This document shows positions 51,143-58,847 of a DNA stretch of 64,000 nt, piece after piece; the first letter of the stretch is position 1, and each line of letters opens with the position of its first letter. The notes below the pieces were generated by a model. It ran no database searches. It saw only the letters and a program-made list of their open reading frames with translations, and had not been told where the DNA came from. Made by a program: the position numbers and the translations under genes. The stretch spans positions 186,001 to 250,000 of the forward strand of contig NZ_BMMU01000008.1 in assembly GCF_014646095.1 (NCBI RefSeq), written 5' to 3'. The DNA is from Streptomyces lacrimifluminis. Its GTDB lineage: Bacteria > Actinomycetota > Actinomycetes > Streptomycetales > Streptomycetaceae.

Positions 51143-51789
51143 TTGCTGACGTCGTAGACCTTAGCACCCTGATCGGCGGGAGGAAAAATCGATATCCGCA
51201 CCCCGCCGGAGACCGCGGAACGGGCCGCTCGCACGGCCGCCCAGAGCAGGATTTCCGGGCCCGGGAGCCAGGGCCGGCTGGTATCGGGGGCGACGACCCA
51301 GCGGGATTCGGGCCGGGGGTCGGCCGTGCTCCCGCGGTCGGTCTCGTGCTCGGTCTCGTCGTTCACCAGGGCTGGAACCGTCACGGCGTCGCCGCGGCCG
51401 TGGCAGAGGAGCGGCGGAATCGAGTGACGCCGTCCGGAGTCACCGTCACCGCCGACGCCGCCCTCGCCGGTCGAGCCCCACTCCTCCCACCTCAGCAGTG
51501 ACGGCAGTCGTTGGGCCGTCCCCAGCGCCGCGAAGAGGAGGATCCGGCCCCGGTAGGCCGCCACCGGGCCGGAGCCGGGTCCGTCGTCCCAGAGGTGGTC
51601 GAGCATCCTGCGGCCGAAGACGGCGGGCACGCTGACGACGTCGAACGCGGTCCCGCAGGGCAGGACGAGCGGGGCGTCGGGCCGCTCGGCCCAGAGTGAG
51701 AGCGTGCTGCGCGGATACGTTCCTGCGGAGGCGAGCCAGACGGCGCCCTCCGAGGTGACTCCCGCGACGTCAGAGTGTGTGCTGCTCAT
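51133..51789 (-). CDS. Prim-pol-like hypothetical protein ending inside tRNA-Lys
   Basis: A 218-residue protein from ATG 51789 (MSSTHSDVAGVTSEGAVWLA). The blocks LASAGTYPRSTLSLWAERPD, LVLPCGTAFDVVSVPAVFGR, LLFAALGTAQRLPSLLRWEE and SRWVVAPDTSRPWLPGPEIL resemble Streptomyces proteins labelled bifunctional DNA primase/polymerase-like, but metal-binding motifs of an active prim-pol are not evident. Many variable Gly/Asp residues in the middle. The stop TAG lies within the tRNA sequence, ten bases into it. Confidence 0.7.
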   Translation of the reverse strand: MSSTHSDVAGVTSEGAVWLASAGTYPRSTLSLWAERPDAPLVLPCGTAFDVVSVPAVFGRRMLDHLWDDGPGSGPVAAYRGRILLFAALGTAQRLPSLLRWEEWGSTGEGGVGGDGDSGRRHSIPPLLCHGRGDAVTVPALVNDETEHETDRGSTADPRPESRWVVAPDTSRPWLPGPEILLWAAVRAARSAVSGGVRISIFPPADQGAKVYDVSKRR

Positions 51790-51904
51790 GGCAGCCAGAT
51801 CTACAGGTAGTGACCGTGCGATCTCCGAGGGTTCCCGGAAACCGGGACGAGAAGGGGCGAGGTGGGGTACCTTGCCCTCCTGAATATGCCGCACGGACTT
51901 TCGA

Positions 51905-51938
51905 GACCGGTCCGGACCGATCCTGACCGGTCCGGACC
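51905..51938. promoter_or_regulatory. Paired 14-bp palindromic repeats
   Basis: GACCGGTCCGGACC occurs twice (51905-51918 and 51925-51938) at a 20-bp period, and each contains the palindrome GGTCCGGACC. Two helical turns apart, they would sit on one face of the DNA. They lie 116 bp upstream of the prim-pol-like gene (minus strand). Confidence 0.6.
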
Positions 51939-51997
51939 ATTCTCGGAGCCGAGGGGGCGAGACCGGATCGGTGGGGATCAGACGCGATCAGGTGGGC

Positions 51998-52408
51998 TCA
52001 GACAGGGTCGACGTGACCCTGACCGTGGCCGCCGTTACCGCTCCCGCCGCCTCCGCCGCTGGCGTTCTCCCCGCCGTCACGCAGCAGCTCACGGCCGTAC
52101 TCGACCATCTTCCTCGCGTAGTCCTCGGTCCACTGCGCCTGCTCCGCGATGTCGGCCGTGGTCAGCCGGTCGAAGCGGCGCGGGTCGGCGAGCTGGGCCG
52201 CCGCCATCGCCTGGAACTCGACAGCGCGGTCGGTCGCGGCGCGGAACGCGAGGGTCAGTTCCGTCGCGCGGGTCAGCAGCGCGCGGGGGTCGTCGATCGA
52301 CTCCAGGTCGAAGAAGTGCTCGGGATCGTCGGCCACTTGCGTGGGCTCGAAGAGCAGGGGCGCGGGGCGTAGCCGCGGTTCGTTGCGACGCGGCGTGGGC
52401 TCCGCCAT
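51998..52408 (-). CDS. Hypothetical small protein
   Basis: A 136-residue protein from ATG 52408, behind a very good GAGGAGGAG site. It is acidic and probably helical (DPEHFFDLESIDDPRALLTR, ATELTLAFRAATDRAVEFQA, RLTTADIAEQAQWTEDYARK) with a Gly/Ser-rich tail. No motif known to me. It follows the helicase gene on the same strand at 167 bp and could belong to that operon. The frame continues upstream but as a shadow of the helicase. Confidence 0.65.
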   Translation of the reverse strand: MAEPTPRRNEPRLRPAPLLFEPTQVADDPEHFFDLESIDDPRALLTRATELTLAFRAATDRAVEFQAMAAAQLADPRRFDRLTTADIAEQAQWTEDYARKMVEYGRELLRDGGENASGGGGGSGNGGHGQGHVDPV

Positions 52409-52575
52409 GTCTTCTCCTCCTCGTACGGTCCGCACCGTTCGTACGTACCCTCCATGCGTCACGGCATGTACGGCACACGGTCGATAGGCCCCGCCGTCGA
52501 GCCGGGCCACCGTCCATTGTCCCCTGCCCGCGCAAGAGGGCCTCGGGTTCGCCCGACCAGGCCCCTGATCCGCCC

Positions 52576-53928
52576 TTACGTCCGCCAGGCGACGCGATGC
52601 TCCGCCAGATGCGACAGCACCGCGTGGTTCGCCTCCCAGCCGTCCGGGAACTTCACCGTCACCCCCAATTGCACCGGCTCCGTCGACGGATGGTCGTCCA
52701 GGAGGTCCGTCACACCCGCCCGGCACACCACCACGCACGCGTGCCGGTGTCGGGAGGCGAGGACGCAGAGGCGGCCCGTCTCCAGGTGGAAGGCGGTCGC
52801 GTCGGGGCGGCCGGAGAGGGGGTGCAGGACCACCGTCACGTCGAACTCGCGGCCCTGGAGCCGGTTCGCCGTGTCCACGGTGACGTCCGCGACCCCCAGC
52901 TCGGCGAGCGCCGCCCGGACCGCCGCCGCCTGGTCCCGGTGCGCGGTGCCGACCGCGATCCGGTCGGCCGTCAGGGGCGTCGGGTCGGGTCCGCGCTCCG
53001 ACGTGGCCGCGCCGCCCCGGTCCAGCATGCGGCGTACGACCATGGCGACCGCGCGTACCGCCTCGGGGTCCGTACGAGGGGTGTGCCGGGCGGGGAGTTC
53101 CAGCAGCCCCCAGCCCGATTCGGCGGCCTCGTCGAGCACCCGGTCCGGGCCCGAGCCGTCCGACGGGACCGCGAAGGCGAGCCGCCGGTCGCCGTGGCCG
53201 GTGCCGCTGCGGAACGGGGTGTACGGGTAGAAGGCGGCAGAGACGAGCGGCGCGGCCGAGGCCGGGAGCCGCCAGGACACCGGCAGGCGGTGCTGGGGCA
53301 GCTCGGGGTTGTGGGCCAGCAGGGTCGTGACAGCCGAAGCCGACGGGTCGTACGACAGGCCCGCCCACTGCTCCGCGCCGACGATCGAGAAAGGGTCCAA
53401 CTGGCCCGGGTCGCCCACGAACAGGGCACGCTCGAACAGTCCGGCGACGGCGAGCAGCGCGTCCGAGCGCATCTGGTACGCCTCGTCCACGATCGCGTGC
53501 CGCCACGGCTCGTCGACCTTGACGTGCGCCCACTTGGCGGCCGTGGAGATCACCACGTCCAGGCCCGCGAGCTCGGCCGCCTTCGCGGACTTCCGTACGT
53601 TCGTCAGGTCGTCCAGCGCCTTGTCGTACGGGTCCGAGTCACTGCTGTGAAGGCGGCCCACCGGCAGGTCGGGGTTCTTCTCGGCGAGGCGGACGACGAG
53701 ATCGTCGACCTGGGCGTTCGTCTGCGCGATGACCATCAACGGGCGCCCGGCATCGGCCAGTTCGAGCGCGGCCCGGACCACGAGCGTGGACTTCCCGGCC
53801 CCGGGCGGCGAGTCGACGACGACTCCGCGATGGGTGCCGTGCAGCGTGTCACGGAGGATCGCGTCGGTGGCCCGGCCGGCGGCGGCCCCGGGGTCGAAGG
53901 CGGCCTGCGGGGTGTGAGCGGCGTTCAC
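52576..53928 (-). CDS. SF1 helicase (Dna2/Upf1-like motor)
   Basis: A 450-residue protein from GTG 53928. Motor motifs: I VVVDSPPGAGKSTLVVRAAL, Ia MVIAQTNAQVDDLVVRL, Ic DVVISTAAKWAHV, II HAIVDEAYQM, III ALFVGDPGQLDPFS, IV HRLPVSWRLPAS, V VTVDTANRLQGREFDVTVVL and VI LCVLASRHRHACVVVC. This is the SF1B Dna2/NAM7 layout in minimal length, with no accessory barrel or nuclease. Those appear to be in the two upstream genes of the same operon. It probably unwinds DNA for repair or defence. Confidence 0.85.
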   Translation of the reverse strand: MNAAHTPQAAFDPGAAAGRATDAILRDTLHGTHRGVVVDSPPGAGKSTLVVRAALELADAGRPLMVIAQTNAQVDDLVVRLAEKNPDLPVGRLHSSDSDPYDKALDDLTNVRKSAKAAELAGLDVVISTAAKWAHVKVDEPWRHAIVDEAYQMRSDALLAVAGLFERALFVGDPGQLDPFSIVGAEQWAGLSYDPSASAVTTLLAHNPELPQHRLPVSWRLPASAAPLVSAAFYPYTPFRSGTGHGDRRLAFAVPSDGSGPDRVLDEAAESGWGLLELPARHTPRTDPEAVRAVAMVVRRMLDRGGAATSERGPDPTPLTADRIAVGTAHRDQAAAVRAALAELGVADVTVDTANRLQGREFDVTVVLHPLSGRPDATAFHLETGRLCVLASRHRHACVVVCRAGVTDLLDDHPSTEPVQLGVTVKFPDGWEANHAVLSHLAEHRVAWRT

Positions 53929-54001
53929 AGGGTGCCCTTCTCGGTTCCGGGGGCGGTCCCACGGATGTCCGGGGCGCGCATGTCCATCCGCGTACGGGAG
54001 T

Positions 54002-55615
54002 TCAAAGGACGTCCTCCTCGGTCACCCGGTCGGGCTCGGGGGTCGCGGTCGCGGCCCCCTCACCCGGAGGCCCGCCGTGGGTCCACGGGGTCTGGTCCGC
54101 GTCGGGGAGCTTCGCACCGCCTCGCTGCTCGTGCTCGAAGAGCGTGAAGCAGACCAGGTCCCCCTTCTCGGGCACCGACCCGGCCTCGGGCTCCTTGCCG
54201 CGGCCCATCTTGTCGACCACCCGCAGCACGATCACCGAACCCTCGGCTCCCGGATCGTCCTCATAGCCGACGAACTCCGCCGCCTGCGGCTTGCCGCCCA
54301 GCGAGCGGTACACCTTCACCCGCTCGCCGAGCTGCGGGCGGTCGTCCGTGCGGACGGTGACCAGTGGGCGCGGACTCGGGCGCTTGCCCTCGCTGTACGT
54401 CATGACGACGTCCGTGACCTCGCCCGCGAACGCCTCCCCGGACAGCCGTCTGCCCGCCATCACCAGCGGGTCGTCCAGCGCCTCCTGGGCCTCCAGCCGG
54501 GCCTGTTCGCGCTCGCGCGTGGCCAGTTTGTTCGCCGCGGTCACCGCGTCGTCGCGGCGTGGCTGCGGGGGCTCGCCCGCGGTGACCCGGTCGCGGTGGC
54601 CGGTGAACGACCAGCGGTCGCGCGTCCACCGGTCGCCCGCGTGGGTACCCTCCGGCAGCGTCCGCAGCAGGTCGAGGCCGCGCCACACCGCGTCCCAGGT
54701 GGGCCGGGTACGGCTCTCGACGAGGACGCGGATCTCCCGCTCGGCCGCGGTGAGTTCACGGAGCCGGTCGTCCGCCGACTCGCCGTCCTCGGCGGCGGCG
54801 AGCGCGGTCCGGGCGCGGTTGTAGTTCTCGATCGCGGGGGCGAGCAGCTTGTTGTCGAACGCGGGGTCGGTCGCCGGGCCGGCCGGCGGCCACAGCAGCT
54901 GCCCCTTCGCGTCCCGCGCCAACTCGGCCCGCAGCGCCGCCTCGGCGCCCGACACACCGTCCGGCGGGTCGATCCAGGCGAGCAGCGCGCCCAGATGCTG
55001 GTCCTCAAGGGTGGACTGGCCGGTGGCCCAGTGCCGGGACAGCACGTCCGTCAGCGCCAGGAGGAGGGCGGAGCCGGGGACCCGGGCGCGCTCCCCGTAG
55101 TGCGTGAACCAGCGGCCGAGCAACGGCACCCGGGGCGGCGCGGGATGCGGCGTCTCCGGGTCCTGTTCCGCCGTACGCCTGAAACGCATCGAGCGCCCCA
55201 GCAGCCGTACGAAGTCGATGCCGGCGCGACTCGGGACGATCAACTGGGGTGCGTCCGCGCACAGTTCGACCTCGACCTTGACGCGCTTGCCGGTCTCCGG
55301 GTCGATCTCGGCCCGCTCAGCCGCCTCCACCGTGGCGGCATAGGAGTCGATGAACGGCAGCACGACGTCGGCCAGTTCGGCCAGGAACGCGAACCTGAGG
55401 TCCCGGTCGCGCGGCTGCGGTACGACGAGCAGGCGCGGCGCGTCCCGGTCGTCGCCGACCAGCGCGCCCAGCGGGGCGCCTGCCTCACCGGCGGTGGTGA
55501 GCGGTACGAGGACCAGGGGCCGCTCGGACAGATGGCGGTGCCGGACGGTGGCGCCGGGCTGGGCGCGGCCGGTGCTGACGGCTTCGAGTCGGGCGAGCGT
55601 GCCGATCAACGACAT
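54002..55615 (-). CDS. Unknown middle protein of the nuclease-helicase operon
   Basis: A 537-residue protein from ATG 55615, overlapping the nuclease stop by 10 bp. I do not recognise a named family. The N-terminal 160 residues look alpha/beta (LVLVPLTTAGEAGAPLG, RDLRFAFLAELADVVLPFID, GIDFVRLLGRSMRFRR). The middle is helical and charged (ELTAAEREIRVLVESRTRPT, KLATREREQARLEAQEAL), like a stalk. The C-terminal 130 residues look like a beta-barrel (PLVTVRTDDRPQLGERVKVY, GKPQAAEFVGYEDD, SVIVLRVVDKMGRG, KGDLVCFTL). A barrel plus stalk is what the helicase lacks compared with Dna2; the match is inferred from pattern only. Confidence 0.7.
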   Translation of the reverse strand: MSLIGTLARLEAVSTGRAQPGATVRHRHLSERPLVLVPLTTAGEAGAPLGALVGDDRDAPRLLVVPQPRDRDLRFAFLAELADVVLPFIDSYAATVEAAERAEIDPETGKRVKVEVELCADAPQLIVPSRAGIDFVRLLGRSMRFRRTAEQDPETPHPAPPRVPLLGRWFTHYGERARVPGSALLLALTDVLSRHWATGQSTLEDQHLGALLAWIDPPDGVSGAEAALRAELARDAKGQLLWPPAGPATDPAFDNKLLAPAIENYNRARTALAAAEDGESADDRLRELTAAEREIRVLVESRTRPTWDAVWRGLDLLRTLPEGTHAGDRWTRDRWSFTGHRDRVTAGEPPQPRRDDAVTAANKLATREREQARLEAQEALDDPLVMAGRRLSGEAFAGEVTDVVMTYSEGKRPSPRPLVTVRTDDRPQLGERVKVYRSLGGKPQAAEFVGYEDDPGAEGSVIVLRVVDKMGRGKEPEAGSVPEKGDLVCFTLFEHEQRGGAKLPDADQTPWTHGGPPGEGAATATPEPDRVTEEDVL

Positions 55616-56922
55616 ACGGCGCCCCCCGGTTCCAGCTCCGCTTCCAGCCCTGGCTCCAACTCCGGCTTCGGAGAGGCGAGTTCGGTGCCGCGCAGTGCCT
55701 CCGCGCGCAGGGCGGCTGCCCTCCGTAGCGCTGCCACCGTCGGGTCCTGGGGATCACCTGACCGGCCGTGGGCCGCCGACAACACGTCGTCGACCGTCGT
55801 CAGGGCGCCCAGTTCGGCCCGTACGGAACGGCCCAGGGACGTCACCGCGCCCCGCGCGCGGGAACGGTCGCGGCAGTGGAAGGCCAGCTCGCACGCGGAC
55901 AGGCACTCCGGCGCGTACTCCGCGGGGACCGACTCGACCGCCGCCGTCAGGTCGCCGGCGGGCAGGTCCGGGGCGAAGCAGGTGCCCTCGGGGAGGGTGT
56001 CGGCGATGTCCTCGATACGGGTCAGCCGGGACAGTTGGCGGCCGGTCACCGCGCGCTGTTTGCGGACGTCGACCGCGGAGGCCGCCGCGAGGTTGGAGAA
56101 GTCCTTCGGGCAGACCAGCAGTACGCGGTGGCGCACGACCGGTGCCGGATCGCCGCCCTGGACGAGCCGGGCGGCGACCTCCTCCAGCGCCAGTACATAC
56201 ACCGCGGCCTGGCGGGCCGCCGCGCCCACCTTCGCGGGGTCCGCCGAGCCGTCGAGCATCGGGAAGGACTTGATCTCCACGACCGTCCAGCTGCCGTCCG
56301 GGTGCACGACCACCGCGTCCGGTTCCAGGAAGGCCGGCGAGCCCGCGACGTCGAGGGCCAGCATGGGGTGGTCGAGGAGCGTCCAGCCGCCGGTACCGGC
56401 GCCGGCTCTCGCCGCCGCTGTGGCGTCCCGCAGGGCCAGTGCCGTCCGCGCGGTGCGGCCTTCCGGCCCGCCCGCCGTGAGGTCGGGGACCTCGGCCTTC
56501 ACCGGCGGTACGGCACCCGGGTCCAGCTTCTCGTGCACCAGCCGGAGCAGCTCCGCGCCTCCGTCGGCCTTGACGCGGGCCTCGAAGGTGTTGCCGCGCG
56601 CCAGGGCGAACTGGGACTGTCCGAAGGCGGACGGTGAACCCAGCGCACTCGCCAGCGTCGCCTTGTTCACCCCCGCGCCGTCCAGGATCGCGCGCCGCCT
56701 GCACCCGGGGTTGGCGGCGAGGGCCGCGAGAGCACGCGCGTCCAGCGCCTTCGGCGGGACCGCGGGACCGCGCAGCTCAGCGAGCCGCTGCCGGAGCGCC
56801 GTCCCCCGCTTCCGCGGAAGCGGCACCCGGCTCGGCCCCTGGTCCGGGACCTGGCCCGAAGACGGACTCGCGCTGCCTTGGAATTCGCTCACGCGGGGAA
56901 GTCTGGCATCCACCACTGACAA
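55606..56922 (-). CDS. PD-(D/E)XK nuclease with Cas4-like cysteine set
   Basis: Up to 438 residues from TTG 56922; GTG 56916 or 56913 may be the real start. The nuclease motifs read GNTFEARVK (Glu114), EPDAVVVHPDG (Asp202), WTVVEIKSF (Glu216, Lys218) and ARQAAVYVLAL (QxxxY, 238-242), as in RecB, AddB, Cas4 and Dna2. Four cysteines sit as in the 4Fe-4S members: Cys74 (NPGCRRRAIL) before the motifs and Cys340, 344, 350 after (CLSACELAFHC). It heads the operon with the middle protein and helicase. The first 140 bp overlap the 3' end of the PAP2 gene. Confidence 0.85.
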   Translation of the reverse strand: MSVVDARLPRVSEFQGSASPSSGQVPDQGPSRVPLPRKRGTALRQRLAELRGPAVPPKALDARALAALAANPGCRRRAILDGAGVNKATLASALGSPSAFGQSQFALARGNTFEARVKADGGAELLRLVHEKLDPGAVPPVKAEVPDLTAGGPEGRTARTALALRDATAAARAGAGTGGWTLLDHPMLALDVAGSPAFLEPDAVVVHPDGSWTVVEIKSFPMLDGSADPAKVGAAARQAAVYVLALEEVAARLVQGGDPAPVVRHRVLLVCPKDFSNLAAASAVDVRKQRAVTGRQLSRLTRIEDIADTLPEGTCFAPDLPAGDLTAAVESVPAEYAPECLSACELAFHCRDRSRARGAVTSLGRSVRAELGALTTVDDVLSAAHGRSGDPQDPTVAALRRAAALRAEALRGTELASPKPELEPGLEAELEPGGAVCR

Positions 56923-57742
56923 TTGGGGCCTCTGCGCCGCGAGAGCGCGTTGCGACGGGCGCGACGCGGGCCGAGATCCACACCTTCGCCCGGTCCGCGT
57001 TCCGTATGACGAGCGGTGCCAGCAGCAGTCCGAGGCCCATCACGGCGGCGCCCGCGGCGGCGTCGAGGAAGTAGTGGTTGGCGGTGCCCATCACCACGAT
57101 CGTCGTGATCAGCGGGTAGGCGACGCCCAGCACCTTGGTGGTGCGCGTACCGCCGTACCGCCACAGCATCACCCCGCACCACAGGGACCAGCCGACGTGC
57201 AGGCTCGGCATCGCCGCGTACTGGTTCGTCATGCCGCCGAGGCCCCGCGGGGCGCTGGCCTGGCCGCCCCACCAGCCGTACGAGCTGTACTGGGCCATCG
57301 TGTCCACGAAGCCGTGGCCGGCGTCCAGCAGACGGGGCGGGCAGGTGGGCAGCAGGGTGAAGCCGATGAGGCCGATGAAGGTCGAGGTCATCAGCCAGGC
57401 GCGGGCCGCCCGGTAGCGGACGGCGCGGGACCGGAAGAGCCAGACCAGGATGGCGGGGGTGACGAGGTAGTGCAGCGACGCGTACCAGAAGTCGGCCGGT
57501 ACGCCGATCCAGGGCTCGCGGGTGAACAGACGGTTGAGCGGGTGTTCGGCGTTGAGCCACAGGGACTTCTCGAACCTGAGGATCGCCAGGCCGTGCTCGA
57601 CGGCGGTCGACTCGTTGCCCCGCACCAGCAGACGTCCGGCCGAATAGCACGCGTAGACCAGCAGGAGCAGTGGCAGCTCGGTCCACCAGCGGAGGCGGGT
57701 GGGCGGGGCAGCCCCGGTCCGTGCACTGTCGGTCCGCGGCAT
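56777..57742 (-). CDS. PAP2-family membrane phosphatase/phosphotransferase
   Basis: A 321-residue protein from ATG 57742. About six membrane segments (ELPLLLLVYACYSAGRLLV, LHYLVTPAILVWLF, LMTSTFIGLIGFTLLPTCPP, ITTIVVMGTANHYFLDAAAG). Active-site signs are AMPSLHVGWSLWCGVMLW and the ANHYFLD segment, as in Aur1/inositol-phosphoryl-transferase-like PAP2 enzymes. Acts at the membrane on phospholipids or lipid phosphates. The last 48 residues (Pro/Gly/Ala-rich) overlap the nuclease gene in another frame. Confidence 0.85.
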   Translation of the reverse strand: MPRTDSARTGAAPPTRLRWWTELPLLLLVYACYSAGRLLVRGNESTAVEHGLAILRFEKSLWLNAEHPLNRLFTREPWIGVPADFWYASLHYLVTPAILVWLFRSRAVRYRAARAWLMTSTFIGLIGFTLLPTCPPRLLDAGHGFVDTMAQYSSYGWWGGQASAPRGLGGMTNQYAAMPSLHVGWSLWCGVMLWRYGGTRTTKVLGVAYPLITTIVVMGTANHYFLDAAAGAAVMGLGLLLAPLVIRNADRAKVWISARVAPVATRSRGAEAPIVSGGCQTSPRERIPRQRESVFGPGPGPGAEPGAASAEAGDGAPAAAR

Positions 57743-58027
57743 CCGATCGTCTCTCCCACTCTGTGTTCCCGTTGAGCTGCGCCTCCGGTCGTCGGTGGCC
57801 TGCGGTTCGTCCGATTTTACGGTGTACGTGGACGTCTCATGCGTCACCCCCGTCACGAAAGACGTAAAGATCGACCCCCCGGTTGCCCTCGGACAGCGTG
57901 CGCGATGATGGAGGGGTTCCGCCTTGCTTTTCCGCCATTCGGCACCTCTGATTCGCTTCGTCGTTCCCTTTCGTTCGTCTCTCACCTGTTTTGCCACGCT
58001 TACCGTCTCCCCCCGGAAGGGGTCCTC

Positions 58028-58624
58028 ATGGCATCGCGCATCCTGCTGGCCCGGCACGGGCAGACGGAGTGGTCACTGGCCGGCAAGCACACCGGCAGGA
58101 CCGACGTCCCCCTGCTGGAGGAGGGGCGGCGCGGCGCCAAGCTGCTCGGCGAGCGGCTGCACCGGGCGCCCTTCGACGGACTCGCCGGGGTCGAGGTCCG
58201 CACGAGTCCCCTGGCACGCGCGCGTGAGACGTGCGAGATCGCCGGGTTCGGTGAGCGCGCGGCCGTGTGGGACACGCTCATGGAGTGGGACTACGGGGCG
58301 TACGAGGGCATGACCCCGGCGCAGATCCAGGCCGTGCGGCCCGGGTGGCTGATCTGGCGGGACGGAGTCCCCGGGGGCGAGAGCCTGGAGGCGGTGACCG
58401 CGCGCGCGGACGAGGTGGTCGCGTGGGCGCGGTCGGAGGACCGTGACGTGCTGGTGTTCGCGCACGGGCACATACTGCGGTCGATCGGGGCGCGCTGGCT
58501 CGGGCTGCCGATCGAGTTCGCGGCGCGGATCAGACTGAACCCGACGTCACTGTCGGTCCTGGGCTGGGCCTACGGCGACCCGGCGATCGAGAGCTGGAAC
58601 GACCTGGGGCACCTGGTCGGGTAG
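58028..58624 (+). CDS. Histidine phosphatase (phosphoglycerate mutase-like)
   Basis: A 198-residue protein from ATG 58028 behind GGAAGGGG. The phosphohistidine site is [20 protein letters not shown] (His10); other pocket residues are [17 protein letters not shown], the Glu in [12 protein letters not shown] and the second His in [17 protein letters not shown]. It belongs to the acid-phosphatase/sugar-phosphatase branch; substrate unknown. Single gene. Confidence 0.9.
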   Translation: MASRILLARHGQTEWSLAGKHTGRTDVPLLEEGRRGAKLLGERLHRAPFDGLAGVEVRTSPLARARETCEIAGFGERAAVWDTLMEWDYGAYEGMTPAQIQAVRPGWLIWRDGVPGGESLEAVTARADEVVAWARSEDRDVLVFAHGHILRSIGARWLGLPIEFAARIRLNPTSLSVLGWAYGDPAIESWNDLGHLVG

Positions 58625-58640
58625 CGAGTCGCGGCCGACG

Positions 58641-58847
58641 CCGGTGCCTGCGGGTGGGTCGCGCGGCCCGGCGCTGTACGGGGTGCCGCCGCGCCCACCC
58701 GTGCCGCCCCAGCGGCACGACTGCCCGCAGCGGGGCGGGTTTTTCAGGGGCGCGGGGCTGTGACGTTGTGCGGCTTGGCCGCGTGGGCGCGACCAGCTCC
58801 CACCGGGCCGGGCCCGCAGCCGGGCAGGGAAGCGCCAGGACCCGCCG
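58641..58847. repeat. Intergene with extragenic repeats (families A and C)
   Basis: A family C element lies at about 58641-58735 (GTGCCTGCGGGTGGGTCG ... GCCCACCCGTGCC ... CGACTGCCCGCAG). Family A copy 3, inverted, follows at 58746-58798 (AGGGGCGCGGGGCTGTGACG ... CGCGTGGGCGCGACCAGC). Both families are common between Streptomyces genes. A G/C-rich inverted stretch with TTTT (near 58730-58744) may terminate the phosphatase gene. Confidence 0.65.

Noticed and set aside
55606..56922. The Cas4-like nuclease as part of a CRISPR-Cas locus
   Set aside because: No cas1, cas2 or repeat-spacer array is present in the window; the neighbour is a helicase.
54077..57775. Very long plus-strand frame (about 1230 codons) opposite the nuclease-helicase operon
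   Set aside because: It is wholly antisense to genes with clear motifs; its own translation is low-complexity with no domain, a known effect of high third-position GC.
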